Assembly: GCA_946902875.1 (NCBI GenBank)
Contig: OX336340.1
Location: forward strand, 1 to 64,000
DNA length: 64,000 nt
From: Nematopogon swammerdamellus
Lineage: Eukaryota; Arthropoda; Insecta; Lepidoptera; Adelidae
Reading direction: 5' to 3'
In this document: piece by piece, positions 53,626 to 64,000 of the stretch
How positions within the stretch are numbered: position 1 is the first letter of the stretch
Layout: every line of letters starts with the position of its first letter
Translations under genes and position numbers: made by a program
The notes under the pieces: model-generated
Told to the model about the DNA's origin: nothing
The model's database searches: none
The model's input: only the letters and a program-made list of their open reading frames with translations

Positions 53626-54192
53626 GAACTGTCTGTCAATCAACCAACCAATATCTCAGTCACACAATAGATTTATCTTTGGATAAGAGCAACGTTCACC
53701 TTAATGCTCTTTGGATAGGATAATGTGACACTATGTGAGAGTGTGCGTACATCGATCGACCAACCAACCGAAGACCGGGCGGGCCGAACCGAACGAACAC
53801 TTTGTTATCAATCAATGTTATTTAAATGTATTCTTGGTTATAATAATCAATGACGAGACGAGGTGAATGAGTGTGAGAACGAAGTGACTTTTTGGCGATA
53901 GTGAAAAGATGAATGTTATGTACATACTATAGTCTGTTTTTTGGGTTCCATCCATACTGTAAAGGTATGGCAGCCTACGTCGACAGTGTGTCCGTCAATC
54001 CGCACTACTTTAAGGGCTGTATCTTTTCTGCCGTAATAGGTATCTGGTTGAAAATTTCACAGAATATGTGTTATTATTGGCGGACATCCTATCAAATAAT
54101 AAGATTTGTTTTTTTATTAAGGGGTTTCCCAAACAATAAACAAGTTAAGTTTTGTTTTCTTTGTTTTTATTCTAACGTAAAAACGGTAATAC
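53626..54192. other. Unassigned
   Basis: AT-rich spacer with no recognised feature before the long LTR-like element. Confidence 0.5.
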
Positions 54193-57100
54193 TGTGACGA
54201 ACACAGAGGGGTACCATTAAAATAAGTATGAAAGAATAATTGAGAATAAACTGGTTGGTAAAACGAGATAGGTACAGTCATCTAGACGCGTGGCCACGAA
54301 CTAAGAATGAATCCAACCAACGTAGCGCCATCACGCGGACCAAAGTGGAACTTACAGTTAGCAAACACGCTATGGTTTCTTACTGAGTATGCAATTCGAA
54401 CCATAATGGACAGATGGCGCTAATAAAAAGTCCAAGTATATTTGACAGATGATAGAGAGTGCGTGAGTCAAATTCTATTTGACAGATGACAGTCGGGCGT
54501 GGGCGTAGGAGATCGCGAAATGTATCGGATTTCGAAAACGTAGTGATATTCGTACAAATATCTCGCAATGGCTTGCCGCATGTTCACATCAGTTCATCGA
54601 TCGGTGAGACGGCATTTCAATGTCAAAACCGGCCGACAGATCCGCTGTTAGGGGTTGGGTCTTCTATGGAGGGGAAGGTTTTTTATTGGCTAAGAAGGTT
54701 CGTGAAAGAAAGGAAACGAAGTAGAGCCGAAAGTTCCGGGGGAAGGGTTATAAAAACGCGTGCGCAGCCGAAGTCGAGCCATTCTAGTTTCGGGAGCCAG
54801 CTAAATTTTAACTAATACTCACGGTGAGTGTTTAGCTTGGCCATTCGTGTCGCGTAGCCGTGCTCATCGTCCAGACAAGTCCGAACTAGTTTGGTAGCAA
54901 ATATATTGAGTGTCTGAGTTTAAAGTCGAAGGAATAGGGACGTAAAGCCTACAATTGGCTAGGCTGAAAGCTAATTATCCAGGAGTTTGATAGCTTTGCG
55001 GAATCGAAGGAGGATATTCTGGGCCGCAAGGACAGAATTTGAATCCTGAGAAAGATAGGGTCTAGCTCTTCCAGCGAGCGTCGCGTATATACGACTGGCT
55101 TCTGGGCTGAGAAGCTAATTAGCCAGGCGTCTGATAGCTTTGCGAAATCGAAAGAGGATATTCTGGGCCGCAAAGACAGAATTTGAATCCTGAGGTTTTA
55201 TAAAGATTAGGTTCCAGCTCTTCCAGCGAGCGTCGCGTATACGACTGGCTTCTGGGCTGAAAAGCTGGATGGAAAAAACGTCTGGATAATTATCCAGACG
55301 TGTTATAGCTTTGCAAACCTAAGGAGCAGGATTCCGGGCCGCAAGGACGGAATTTCGAATCTAAAGGTTTAAAATAGGAAGTAATATCACGTAGCGATTG
55401 ATGTACCGTAGTACCTACCTATAAATAAATTCAAAACATGGAGACTAAGTGAATCCACTGGACGATGATCGCGCTCGGGTAGAATAGTTGTTAAACTTGC
55501 GTCTCGTTAGGCCTTAGGCACTAAAGGATACGATAGATTATGCTGTAAAAGTATATTTTAATTTGTGTGTAGGCAAGTGATTGCTGCGCGGCTTGATGGT
55601 GTGGTCATGTAGGCGAATCAAGAGTGAAATAGTTTACATAAAGGCCGATGTGATGTAGGCGGAAGTGTTGAGTGCGATTTGGATTGCAGTGTATTCCAGT
55701 AGTGTTGAAGGCATGTACAGGTAGACGAGTGTCCTTATATAAGTGATTAGCTAGGATGCCACGTCAGTCGTACATAGTAGTAAATTCATGTTCTTTAAGT
55801 ACGTCTAGAGTCAGTAAATAAAATAATATCTAGACAAGACAAGGTATAGGTTCTGGCTTTGGAAAGATTACATTCCAATGGTCACAGGAGTGGAGGATGT
55901 CTTGATGGTATGATGCACGTAATAACGGATCGACTTGAGAGATGTCTGAGGAGGGAGCCGAGGTTACAGTTAGAGTCGTCTAAATTTGGTACTTCACATA
56001 GGAGAGATAGGGAGGGAACATAATTAGGTACCCTTGACACGCAGGTACGATGTTCTAATAAGGAGCATTGTACATACATTACACATACACAGTAATCCCG
56101 GCAGAGGGAACGCTTCATTTGCACAGAATAGACCTGGAGACCTTTAGGTACAGCTGTTTTGGGTGACGAGTAGTACCTCAGTCAACTGGTTGAAGGTCAC
56201 AGCGATGGGCGTGGTGAACTAAGGAAGTGAGAAAACCTCACCAGGTTCAAGGGGCCAGTCGTCTACCCCTTCAGGGGTAAATTTCCAGACTTTGCGAAGC
56301 GAAGGGTAAAGGGTTCGATACTAAATACATAGATTAAAGAGACTATAATCATAGTAAGTAGGAGTATATTTATGAATAGGAGCATTTATGAACCTTTACA
56401 ATAATAAAGCTAATGGATGTAGACCTAAACGATGTGGAAGAAGAGCTAGGTACAAGAAAACATTAAATAAATTATTTTATAGCTCCTTTTCTAACTCCTG
56501 CTAGGCTGTGAGGTTTCATTTCGTAACAGCTGTTCGAGCTAGGAAGTAGACCTTTTAGAATACTGTGTTTCAAAAGGCTAGATAAATTTCTTCCAGGGGT
56601 TTACACTATCTCCTGCTAGGCCGTGAGGTTTCATTTCGTAACAGCTGTTAGGACTAGGGAGTATACTTTTTAGAAGACTGCGTTCCAAAAGGCTAGATAA
56701 ATTTCTTCCAGGGGTTTCCTCTATCTCCTGCTAGGCTGTGGGGTTCCATTTTATAAAACTGTTTGACAAAAGAGGAATAGAATTTGAAATGCTAAGTTCA
56801 AGAAAGCCTAGGCAATTCCTTTCCAGCTGTTTCCCTTAACTCCTGCAAGGGGGTGAATTATTTATTGTAGGATGTGATAGAACGATAAATATTCCAGCTG
56901 AATTATGAGAAATGCTTATGCTCCAAGGGTCAGTGCTAGCCTATCTGATCTTTCGAGGAGAGAAGCATATGGTAGTTTCCTTTTTGGTGGGAGAAGTCGT
57001 TGAACCTTGTAGGTATTCCAGAACGAAGGATAGGGATCGCTCACACAAGGTCGCGCACCTTCAGGATTAGGCTACATACTCCTCTTAGGAAGGGAATAAA

Positions 57101-57544
57101 CTGGTTGAAGAATACAGACGTTTTCTCAGGTGTAGCAATTTCCGGAGGAGAGAACACAGATTATTACAATATGATAGAGGAGGCATAGTGACGTAGTAAG
57201 GCGGACTTAGGCAGGAAATCATAGGTGTAGTTAGAATGTAACTCATAGGACAAAGATTAGTATAAAAAGGTTAAGGTTTGAATTAGTACTCTGGGTGATA
57301 CGGTTACACAACGCTTTCTTGAAGAAAGAAAGAGACAGGGTCCATTTCCGCTTAGTTCATTGTATACGCATGTATACCTTGTTTGAGCTTACCTAGAGAT
57401 CACTTGAATGCTAAACGCAGGCCATGGTTTATTTCAGAGTTTACTCGTCGTGTCGAGGATTTCTGTATAAATATTTGACGTTCCCCTTGTTAATTGAAGA
57501 AGTAATGACAGTATTACTTTTGAGACAAGTTGGAGTTCGTTACA
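54193..57544 (+). mobile_element. Solo LTR-like element, 3.35 kb, with TSD
   Basis: Starts TGTGACGAAC and ends with the complement of TGTAACGAAC, a 10 bp inverted end with one mismatch (TG...CA). The 4 bp sequence ATAC flanks both sides (54189-54192 and 57545-57548). A TATAAAA box lies at 54749 with a GC-rich leader after it. There is no long ORF. Inside are two minisatellites: about 155-165 bp x 2-3 (54955-55330, 'cttctgggctga' and 'ccagctcttccagcgagcgt') and about 117 bp x 3 (56480-56850). I read it as a solo LTR of a Gypsy-type element with 4 bp duplication; a non-autonomous TIR transposon is the alternative. Confidence 0.7.
54749..54755 (+). promoter_or_regulatory. TATA box inside the LTR-like element
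   Basis: TATAAAA preceded by 'gattggctaa'-like sequence at about 54683 (attggctaag, a reverse CCAAT box). CCAAT plus TATA in this order is what an LTR U3 promoter would show. Confidence 0.5.
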
Positions 57545-57624
57545 ATACGTACAAGTATAAAATTTGTGTGGTTATAGTGCAAACTCTAAAACGACAAATA
57601 ATTAAAAACAGGCCAAATTACGTT
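57545..57624. other. Spacer
   Basis: Short AT-rich flank starting with the ATAC duplication. Nothing else seen. Confidence 0.4.
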
Positions 57625-58379
57625 GTGGTTAGAATGACGACCGTGATTATGACCGGAGGACAAAATCGTTATTGGCGGAGAATTGATCGAACAGGTTGAA
57701 GAGTACGTATAACTCGGTAAAATTCTGCGACTAGACAAGGTCTCCTTAAGGAGGTCGAGGGACGAATTCAACTGGGTTGGCCTGCCTTGGAAAGTTAAAA
57801 TACGCCCTGAGGTTTGACCTTCCACAAAATTTAAAGACCCGTATTGACCAGTGTGTCCACCCGGTTATGACCTACGGGTGTGAAATGTGGGCTCTGAACA
57901 TCGTTATTTTCCAAAGTTGTCCAGCGAGTGCTGGGCAACTTTGGAAAACGAAGGAGCTAGCCATGTTGCGAGTACAGCTACGCGAAATGGTGCGTAATGA
58001 ATGAGGCAATCCGCCGACGCACCGAAATAGTCGATACTGGACACTGGGTGGATAAGCTAAAGTGGCAGTGGGCTGGCCCACTCCGTCCACTTGGATCCAA
58101 AGTCTGGCTCCACAGGTGGATCTACGGATACTTTTTTCTCCTCTTTAATCCACTATTGAGGGGATCAGAGACGACGACCGTTGGAGTAAGCGCGTCCTAC
58201 ATTGGCGCCCGTGGGCGGCAAAACGGAGTGTGGGAAGACCACCCGCCAGGTGGGACGACGACATGATGTACGTCGGCGGAAAGCAGTGGTCCGTACCGCT
58301 GAAGGCCGGGAAACTGGAGGAAAATTGGAGAGGCGTATGTCCAGCAGTGGACGCTTACATGCTGACTGACTGACTGACA
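57625..58379 (+). pseudogene. RTE-type LINE 3' part
   Basis: Pieces of the RTE C-terminal region: 'ELIEQVEEYVYLGKILRLDK' (about 57677-57735), 'HPVMTYGCEMWAL' (57861-57899), 'MVRNEAIRRRTEIVDT', 'KLKWQWAGPL' (58060), and 'RSVGRPPARWDDD' at 58225-58262 with frame changes. The end 'GVCPAVDAY' is followed by (TGAC)n at 58360-58379, the short tandem tail typical of RTE elements. A 42 bp palindrome interrupts it at 57907. Confidence 0.8.
57907..57948. repeat. Palindrome inserted in RTE coding sequence
   Basis: Arms of 19 bp (ttttccaaagttgtccagc / gctgggcaactttggaaaa, one mismatch) with a 4-base loop. The RTE reading runs up to 'CEMWALN' and resumes with 'ELAMLRVQLREMVRNE', so the palindrome is extra sequence. 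Confidence 0.75.
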
Positions 58380-58859
58380 TAGAATCCTCGGTGCGCGAGT
58401 TCGACTCGCACTTAACCGGTTTTTAGGGTGCAAAAGATACAGCCCTTGATAGGTAAGACAGACAGACGGACGGACAGACTACAAATGCGGTGAGATTTGT
58501 ATAATTTGAATCAAAGGAGAATTTTTTAGGAGGATGATTTTCTAGGAGATTTTTAGGAGATTTTGGAAATCAATCTAGGAGAATTTCAAAATTTGAGTTG
58601 GCAACAGGACTATTATAGACGCTTCCATGACAACGGTCCGCCACCTGAAAGCCTTTTTCGTGCCTGCGGTGCCTTCGAGCCTGCGAACCTGGAGTCTACT
58701 CGGAGTTTCGATTGCGATATATTCGGATAGATCCGAATATATCGGATGTATCTCGGGATGTGTCTAACTCATACAAATATCCCACTCTAACCAAATGTTC
58801 GGTCGGTCGGAAGAAGTGACATATCGAAAGCATAGACAAAAAGTTTTGTTTTTCTCGCA
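58380..58859. other. Unassigned; includes 'aggaga' patch
   Basis: Includes 'gcgcgagttcgactcgcact' and (GACA/GACG)n at 58462-58478, a tail seen on lepidopteran elements, and the 'aggaga' patch at 58515-58612. No gene. Confidence 0.4.
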
Positions 58860-59457
58860 ATCATAAACAAGCGATTGTGTCCAAGGCCAAAATAAAAGTT
58901 GGTGTGGTCAAATTTGTGTATATTAGGTGGAAAGAATATTTTGGTCTTAGATCTAGAGATAAAGGAATATGGTATAAAATCATACAAAATGAACCGCCCG
59001 TAGTACCCTGGTTTGACAAATTAAAAATGAATCGTGAACGTCTTGTCGTGGCTTTTCGTTTAAGATCTGGTCACATTCCTTTAAATAAATTTGGTTTTTT
59101 AATGAAAAAGGTATCATCTCCAAATTGTGATCTATGCGGAGTTCCTGAAGATGTATATCATATTTTGACCGAATGTGCAAGGGGAAATTTAGTTAGGAAA
59201 CATTTGAATTATGGGCGATTCTGTTTAGGTCCATATATAGATAATTTGGCTCATCCAGCATCCGAGGGTGCTGCGAAGTTGTTTATAATGTATAATGTTA
59301 TTATGAAAGAAAGAGCTGCTCGCTCGAATTAGTTTGGTTAGTTTTTAAGTTGTTGTTGTCTATTATTTTATTGTGTTATGTTTGTTGTTGTATGAAGAGG
59401 GTTGGCATTTTCATTTAATGAAACAAACCCTTTAAATAAATGAAAAAAAAAAAAAAT
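58860..59457 (+). pseudogene. 5'-truncated LINE (I/jockey-like) with poly(A) tail
   Basis: An open frame at 58877-59332 ends in TAG and reads 'RLVVAFRLRSGHIPLNKFGF', then 'CDLCGVPEDVYHILTEC', a C-x2-C...H...C zinc knuckle like those at the C-terminus of I- and jockey-group ORF2. A 110 bp 3' UTR and an A tract of about 15 (59441-59455) follow. The frame is intact for 150 codons, so insertion is fairly recent, but RT and endonuclease are absent. Confidence 0.75.
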
Positions 59458-60282
59458 TGATAGTCTGTGGTGGGTAGGTGTGGCGCGCATTTGATGCTTT
59501 GTGGATGGATGCATATATATTGGGAATGGAAAAAGATGGCGGACGGCGCAAGTTTGTCGCGTCGTCGTTGTAATTAAATATATATATTTTTGTGGTTCTC
59601 GCCGTCTCGCACCTTATACAAAAGCATATATCGACACCATACAACGAAAACCCAATAACTTAGGAAAACATAGTTTCGAGATATTTCAATTTGAAAGTTT
59701 AGACATCCAAAAGACCATGAATTAAACAATATAATCTGTTTAAACTATTTTATTATGTTTAACCCATTCACATTCTACATGCCCACTGGAAAAATTCAAG
59801 AAAATTGTAAAACAGAAGCAAGAAAAAAAATAAAAATGTTACCGGGATAGGCAAAAAATCACACTTATTGGGTTTTCGCTGAACTACTTTTAGTTTCAAA
59901 TACGTTAAGTTGTATGGAAACTTTAAAAAAAAATAAGATTACTCATATTTTGCCTTAATTTGAATGCAATAAAACAGTTACTTTACATATATTTCTACTA
60001 CGGTCGAAACTCGATAACTATAATTTATAACGAAATGCTGAACGAAAGAAATAAGAGGTCCAGATTTATTGGTATTCATACATTTTATCCAAATTTATTA
60101 GTCAGAGTCATCATCACTCGCTTCGCCTACCGCAGGTTCAGGTGCACGATCAATAGCATCTTTAAATGTTGGCAGGTTCTCGTACCATCCATGAAATTCA
60201 CAAGGTGTGATACCCTCTCTTGCAAAGTTTTATCAGATCTTTTTTTTTCATTATACTAATGGTGAGTTCTTTATGTATAGTT
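59458..60282. other. Unassigned, possible small TIR pair
   Basis: Inverted phrases 'accatacaacgaaaacccaa' (59637) and 'ttattgggttttcg' then 'gttgtatgg' (59865-59920) may be broken ends of one element. The rest is AT-rich and without genes. Confidence 0.4.
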
Positions 60283-60745
60283 TTTAACCCCCGACGAAAA
60301 AGAGGGGTGTTATAAGTTTAACGTGCGTGTGTGTGTATGGGTGTATGTGTGTAAGGGTGTGTCTGTCTGTGGCATCGTAGCTCCCAAACGAAAGGACCGA
60401 TTTGGATACCGTTGTTTTTATTAGAAAGCTGGTTTAATCGGGATGGTTGTATGTAATCAAATAATCAAGTAATTAAGTAATCAAAAAAATTATTATCTTA
60501 AAAGTGAACCGATTTGGAAGCGGTTTTTTTTAAAAGCTTGAAATAAAAGTAAAATTACAAAGATAAAAACCCCGACCCTTAAAAAATAATTTCTGTTTAC
60601 TTACTTAAAGTAGACGGGGGACCGCTAAGTAAATAAAATATAAAAACACTGAGCAGCGCGGGAATTTACTTAGCGGTATCCCGACTCCGTAAGTAAACGG
60701 AAATTATTTTTGACTATTTAAGGGTCAGGCTTTTTAAGAAAATTT
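60283..60745. mobile_element. MITE family M2, second copy
   Basis: Reverse complement relative of 8857-9345. It starts TTAA-cccccgacgaaaaa and shares 'ggcatcgtagctcccaaacg', 'cggaaattatttttgact' and the internal hairpin with 'ttacttagcggt'. Diverged, with small indels. Confidence 0.85.
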
Positions 60746-60944
60746 AATTCTGGAAGTACTAATTGTTTTTCGTTGTTTTTGTTACTAATTGTTTTTGTTA
60801 ATTGCCTTTCGTGCATACTTATCTTCGATATCGATATCTTATACTTATCGGCAAGTGGTATGAGATGAGTGATGTTTTGGTGGTTTTAAAAAAAATAACC
60901 AGGGTTTATTTTGTACGCAGGCACGAAAAAGGCTTTCAGGTGCC

Positions 60945-62410
60945 GTACCGTCAAAGTCCAAGACACAAATTTGCGCGTTCAGTGCGAAGAGAGCGGCGTT
61001 CACACAGCACACAGCACAGGCTCCTTCATTCCAAGGCACGTCGCTTAAATTAAGCGAACACCTCGGGGTTCTCGGAGTCGAACTGTCGCACGACCTGAAC
61101 TTTCGTCGCCATATCGACAACGACATTCTAGATAGATAGATAGATACAAAATTCTTTATTGCTCCAGTAAACATTAAACAGTAACAAATACATTGGAAAA
61201 TTTACATAAGGTGCAAAGGCGGACGTATCCCTTACAGAGATTTCTTACAGTCAACCTTTGGGTGTTTGAGATTCGATAATATAGTGGAATGTAAGTAGGT
61301 AGTAGCAAGAGAGTTGCGTGACAATTGAAGATAAAAGTAATAATAAGAATACTTATTAAAGAATACTTATACATACATATAAGTGCATGCTAGTAAAATA
61401 TAAGCCATACATGTTTAATACATATAAATTACTAAATATATAGAATATTATATACAAATAAATATACATACATACTACATACTACTTTCTGGACAAGCCC
61501 TCGTAATACATTTTACCGGTAGAAAGGTGCGATTGGAGTTCTTCTGTATTGCCAATATTTAAAACATCGTAAGTGCGCGAGCGCCTCATACATCACGTTA
61601 CGTTTCCGCTCTGTGAACGTCGATAGAGTAAGACGGTTAAATGGCAATTTGATACGTATAAAGGAGACAACGATTGTAGAGTGTGCTGAATGCTCACAAA
61701 TAGCGCGCCTCAATTCGGTGCGTTGTATGCCACTTCCGGATAATTTTTAATTCGTTGCATATCGAGGGGAAAGCCAAGCTGGCTTCTAAAAAGCTGGGCG
61801 TACTCAATAAGGTGCGACGGTACTTCACGCCGGACCAAAAGCTGCTTCTGTTTATATCGCAGATCAGGTCCTGCTTGGTGTACTGCTCGCACCTGTGGTA
61901 TGGCTCTGCCAAATACTAGCTTGCGCCTCTGGACTCTGGACTGACTCAACCCAGCCAGCAGCGTCGAGCCGTGCGACTAGTGGGTGACCCCGAAGTGTCC
62001 TGCGATCTAGAACCACTGCAACACCGTAGGGATGTCGACACCCTAAGTGTGTTCTATCGTTTACTTATTCCATGGGGAGTGCTCGGAGGAGCTGTTTAAC
62101 GCGATTCCGCCGTCCCCTTTCCACCTCCGCACCACGCGCACTGGGCAGGGATTGCATCCTTAGACGCTGGACTTACCGCGCATGCGTACCAATCGATTCT
62201 GCAGATCTTTCCTCTACAGAACCGGTAAACTCTGGAACGCTCTCCCTTCCCATAAATTTCCCCCCAAGTACAGTCTCGGGTCCTTCAAGAGGGGCGTGAA
62301 TGGGCACCTGTCAGGCCGGCATGGCATTCGCAACCACCGCATGTCCATGGCCGTCGTTAGACACCTTATGGGTGGCTCGGCGCCATATGTCGCGCTCGTG
62401 TCGCGCTATC
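60945..62410 (+). pseudogene. LINE family A copy split by a second LINE
   Basis: 60945-61117 and 61758-62410 are contiguous parts of family A. The first gives the 'FSAKR' and 'LKLSEHLGVLGVELSHDLNF' block. The second gives 'KLASKKLGVLNKVRRYF' and 'QQRRAVRLVGDPEVS', then the C-terminus 'MRTNRFCRSFLYRTGK', 'PPKYSLGSFKRGVNGHLSGR' and 'MSMAVVRHLMGGSAPYVAL' (62340-62398). Frameshifts are present throughout. It ends at an (AT)n stretch near 62420. Confidence 0.85.
61118..61757 (-). mobile_element. LINE 3' end inserted in family A
   Basis: Bounded by a roughly 15 bp imperfect duplication (ttcgtcgccatatcga at the left, ttcgttgcatatcga at the right). Its left end is (TAGA)n and 'caaaattctttattgctcc', the complement of an AATAAAG 3' end, so it lies on the minus strand. 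A 66-codon minus-strand frame (61513-61713) starts ICEHSAHSTIVVSFIRIKL after its first codons and has no domain I recognise. Confidence 0.75.
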
Positions 62411-62914
62411 AATAAAACAAAATATATATATATATATAGTCTGTGTGTCCGTCTGCATTTTTTTTTACGAGATGCAACAAATGCAAATAAGTAGAATGAA
62501 AAAACAAGACATATGGCTATACGGTCACACTATCCTTGCCTTTCCGTAAGAAAAAAACAAAATTGACTGGCAGTCAGGTGCTTACTACAAAGAGACGCTC
62601 GTGTCTGTCTGCTGATCCATGGACTTAGGAATCAAAGGGACTGCGCTCTCCCTGCTGAAAAATGAGCGCAGGTGCGAGAGTATTCACAGTGCATTGTGTC
62701 CCTTTCTAATAGGGTGACCTAGCGATTTCTATTGTGGGACAAATGAGTTCACAAAAAAAATTTGCCAAACTTAGGAACAAAGCTGAACATTATATTTATC
62801 AATGTTTTTTAAGTTTACTCTGTTATTAATTATATTAATTTTCGTAAGTCTTATGTAAGTCTTTAAAACTACTGTTAATCCGGAAACTTAAAAAATTAAT
62901 ATTATATTTATCGG
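62411..62914. other. Unassigned
   Basis: Short (TA)n run at 62422-62437, then AT-rich sequence with no gene or known repeat. Confidence 0.5.
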
Positions 62915-63108
62915 TCGGGTTGACACCACCGCACTGAACGAAACGTAGGTTGAAACGGCTATGTAAATAGTTCGTGTTTTCCGTCCAGTTTATTGTAGCC
63001 GATTTGAAATGAAGGGAAGCACTGACGTGGCACCTAGTTCACCCGGTGTTATGGGCTAACATCACGGATGTTGTAGGTGATGTAGCCAACCGTGCCATGT
63101 TTTCATAA
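62915..63108 (+). mobile_element. SINE body and tail
   Basis: From 'gggttgacaccaccgcactg' through 'cacccggtgttatgggctaa' to 'ccgtgccatgttttcat' and an A-rich end. The head is lost. Confidence 0.8.
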
Positions 63109-63139
63109 AATAATATATTTTATTATTGAAAATTATTGT

Positions 63140-63700
63140 CAGGTACTGGACGTCTCGATGAGATCTACCCATCTGTCAAATGAACATTTGTTTTGGTCAT
63201 ATCTCGAGAACCGCTGGTCCTATACACATCGTGTTGATACTCAAGTGGACGTCTCGATGATTTCTGCCCATCTGTCAGATAAACATTTGTTTTGGTCAAA
63301 ACTCGAGAAGCACTGGTGCTAGACCCATCGTGTTGGTACTCAAACTTCAGGTCTCGGTGAGATCTATCCATCTGTCACATGAACTTTTGTTTTGGTCATA
63401 ACTCGATACCTGAAGTTTGAGTACCAATACGATGGGTCTAGCACCAGTGGTTCTCGAGTTATGACCAAAACAATAGTTCACGTGACAGATGGATAGATCT
63501 CACCGAGACCTGAAGTTTGAGTACCAACACGATGGGTCTTGCACCAGTGGTTCTCGAGTTATGACCAAAACAAAATTTCACGTGACAGATGGATAGATCT
63601 CACCGAGACCTTAAGTTTGAGTACCAACACGATGGGTCTAGCACCAGTGGTTCTCGAGTTATGACCAAAACAAAAGTTCATGTGACAGATGGATATGTGT
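63140..63700. repeat. 100 bp satellite with an orientation switch
   Basis: Unit of about 100 bp ('gatctatccatctgtcacat', 'gaacttttgttttggtcata', 'ctcgag', 'gacccatcgtgttggtactc'). About 2.6 units run one way to 63408, then about 2.8 run the other way, joined at 'actcgatacc|tgaagtttga'. The inverted half is more uniform than the first. Confidence 0.9.
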
Positions 63701-63743
63701 TTGACTTATTTTTGCACTGAAATACCGTGATCGTATCCCACAG

Positions 63744-63790
63744 TGAAGATATTATTATGGTTACCCTACTTCATAACCATAATATCTTCA
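63744..63790. repeat. Imperfect hairpin
   Basis: Arms 'tgaagatattattatggtta' and 'taaccataatatcttca', differing by one extra TTA, with a 10-base loop. Confidence 0.75.
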
Positions 63791-64000
63791 GTTCAGCCGT
63801 TCATGGGGCTGCCACTGTAAAAAAAAATATTTTATAAAGATAATGCGTATATATATACACTCTTTTATGAACATTAGGCGGATAAAAACGCTTTGATTAG
63901 GTTTATATTCGTGAATTAAAGTTAAATTCTATTATTTCAATAAAAAACCTCACTTAAATCCAGCCATAAATTCAAATTGAAATAATAATAACCTATATTT
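63791..64000. other. Unassigned AT-rich end
   Basis: No features seen. Confidence 0.5.

Noticed and set aside
53913..54197. A 94-codon Cys/Phe-rich ORF
   Set aside because: AT-rich spacer translation without a recognisable family; ends at the edge of the LTR-like element.
29736..57544. A single 28 kb transposon bounded by long inverted repeats
   Set aside because: The right copy has its own inverted ends and ATAC duplication, and the left copy differs in repeat number and in a later insertion. Two independent insertions in opposite orientation fit better.

Overview
This 64 kb window is eukaryotic and most likely from a moth or butterfly (Lepidoptera). The dispersed repeats point there: Helitron-like elements ending in a GC-rich hairpin plus CTAG, a SINE family present in about ten copies, jockey/CR1-type and RTE-type LINEs, and short TIR elements. 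No species can be named. There is no rRNA, tRNA gene or CRISPR array. Most of the window is a nested record of mobile elements in both orientations, with several minisatellites.

Layout. 0-12 kb: SINE copies, a Helitron-like element duplicated head to head around a 70-76 bp minisatellite, a CCCTCT hexamer tract, a 140 bp tandem repeat, a LINE fragment, a possible THAP-domain first exon, and a set of inverted-repeat elements inside one another (8.3-9.5 kb). 12.3-17.7 kb (minus): the one clearly long open gene. It encodes about 1785 residues, more than half of them in near-identical 310-residue (930 bp) tandem repeats. I do not recognise its family. 18-28 kb: broken LINEs of three families, a 541 bp TIR element, a 21 bp GC-rich minisatellite and a Helitron with about 20 minisatellite units. 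28.7-29.1 kb: a candidate host gene start (ATG at a splice donor, then a 79-codon proline/alanine-rich exon). 29.7-33.4 kb and 54.2-57.5 kb: two diverged copies, in opposite orientation, of an unusually long LTR-like element. The right copy has 10 bp inverted ends and a 4 bp target duplication. 34.4-40.1 kb: a TIR element split by a complete but decayed Gypsy retrotransposon (146 bp LTRs, ATCAC duplication), itself split by a Helitron exactly between LTR and primer-binding site. 40.85-41.07 kb: a short GC-rich minus-strand ORF. 41.2-47.0 kb: a GC-rich satellite of about 29 units of 192-205 bp. Nearly every unit carries an ATG followed by a consensus splice donor. 49-52 kb: a decayed non-LTR retrotransposon with a C-terminal restriction-like endonuclease. 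57.6-64 kb: RTE and other LINE remains, a second copy of a TTAA-flanked element, and a 100 bp satellite that flips orientation.

No pathway or operon can be read here. Apart from the element-encoded proteins, the possible host genes are the 310-residue-repeat protein, the THAP exon, the two-exon start at 28.7 kb and the short ORF beside the satellite. All identifications rest on reading the sequence; no database search was run.
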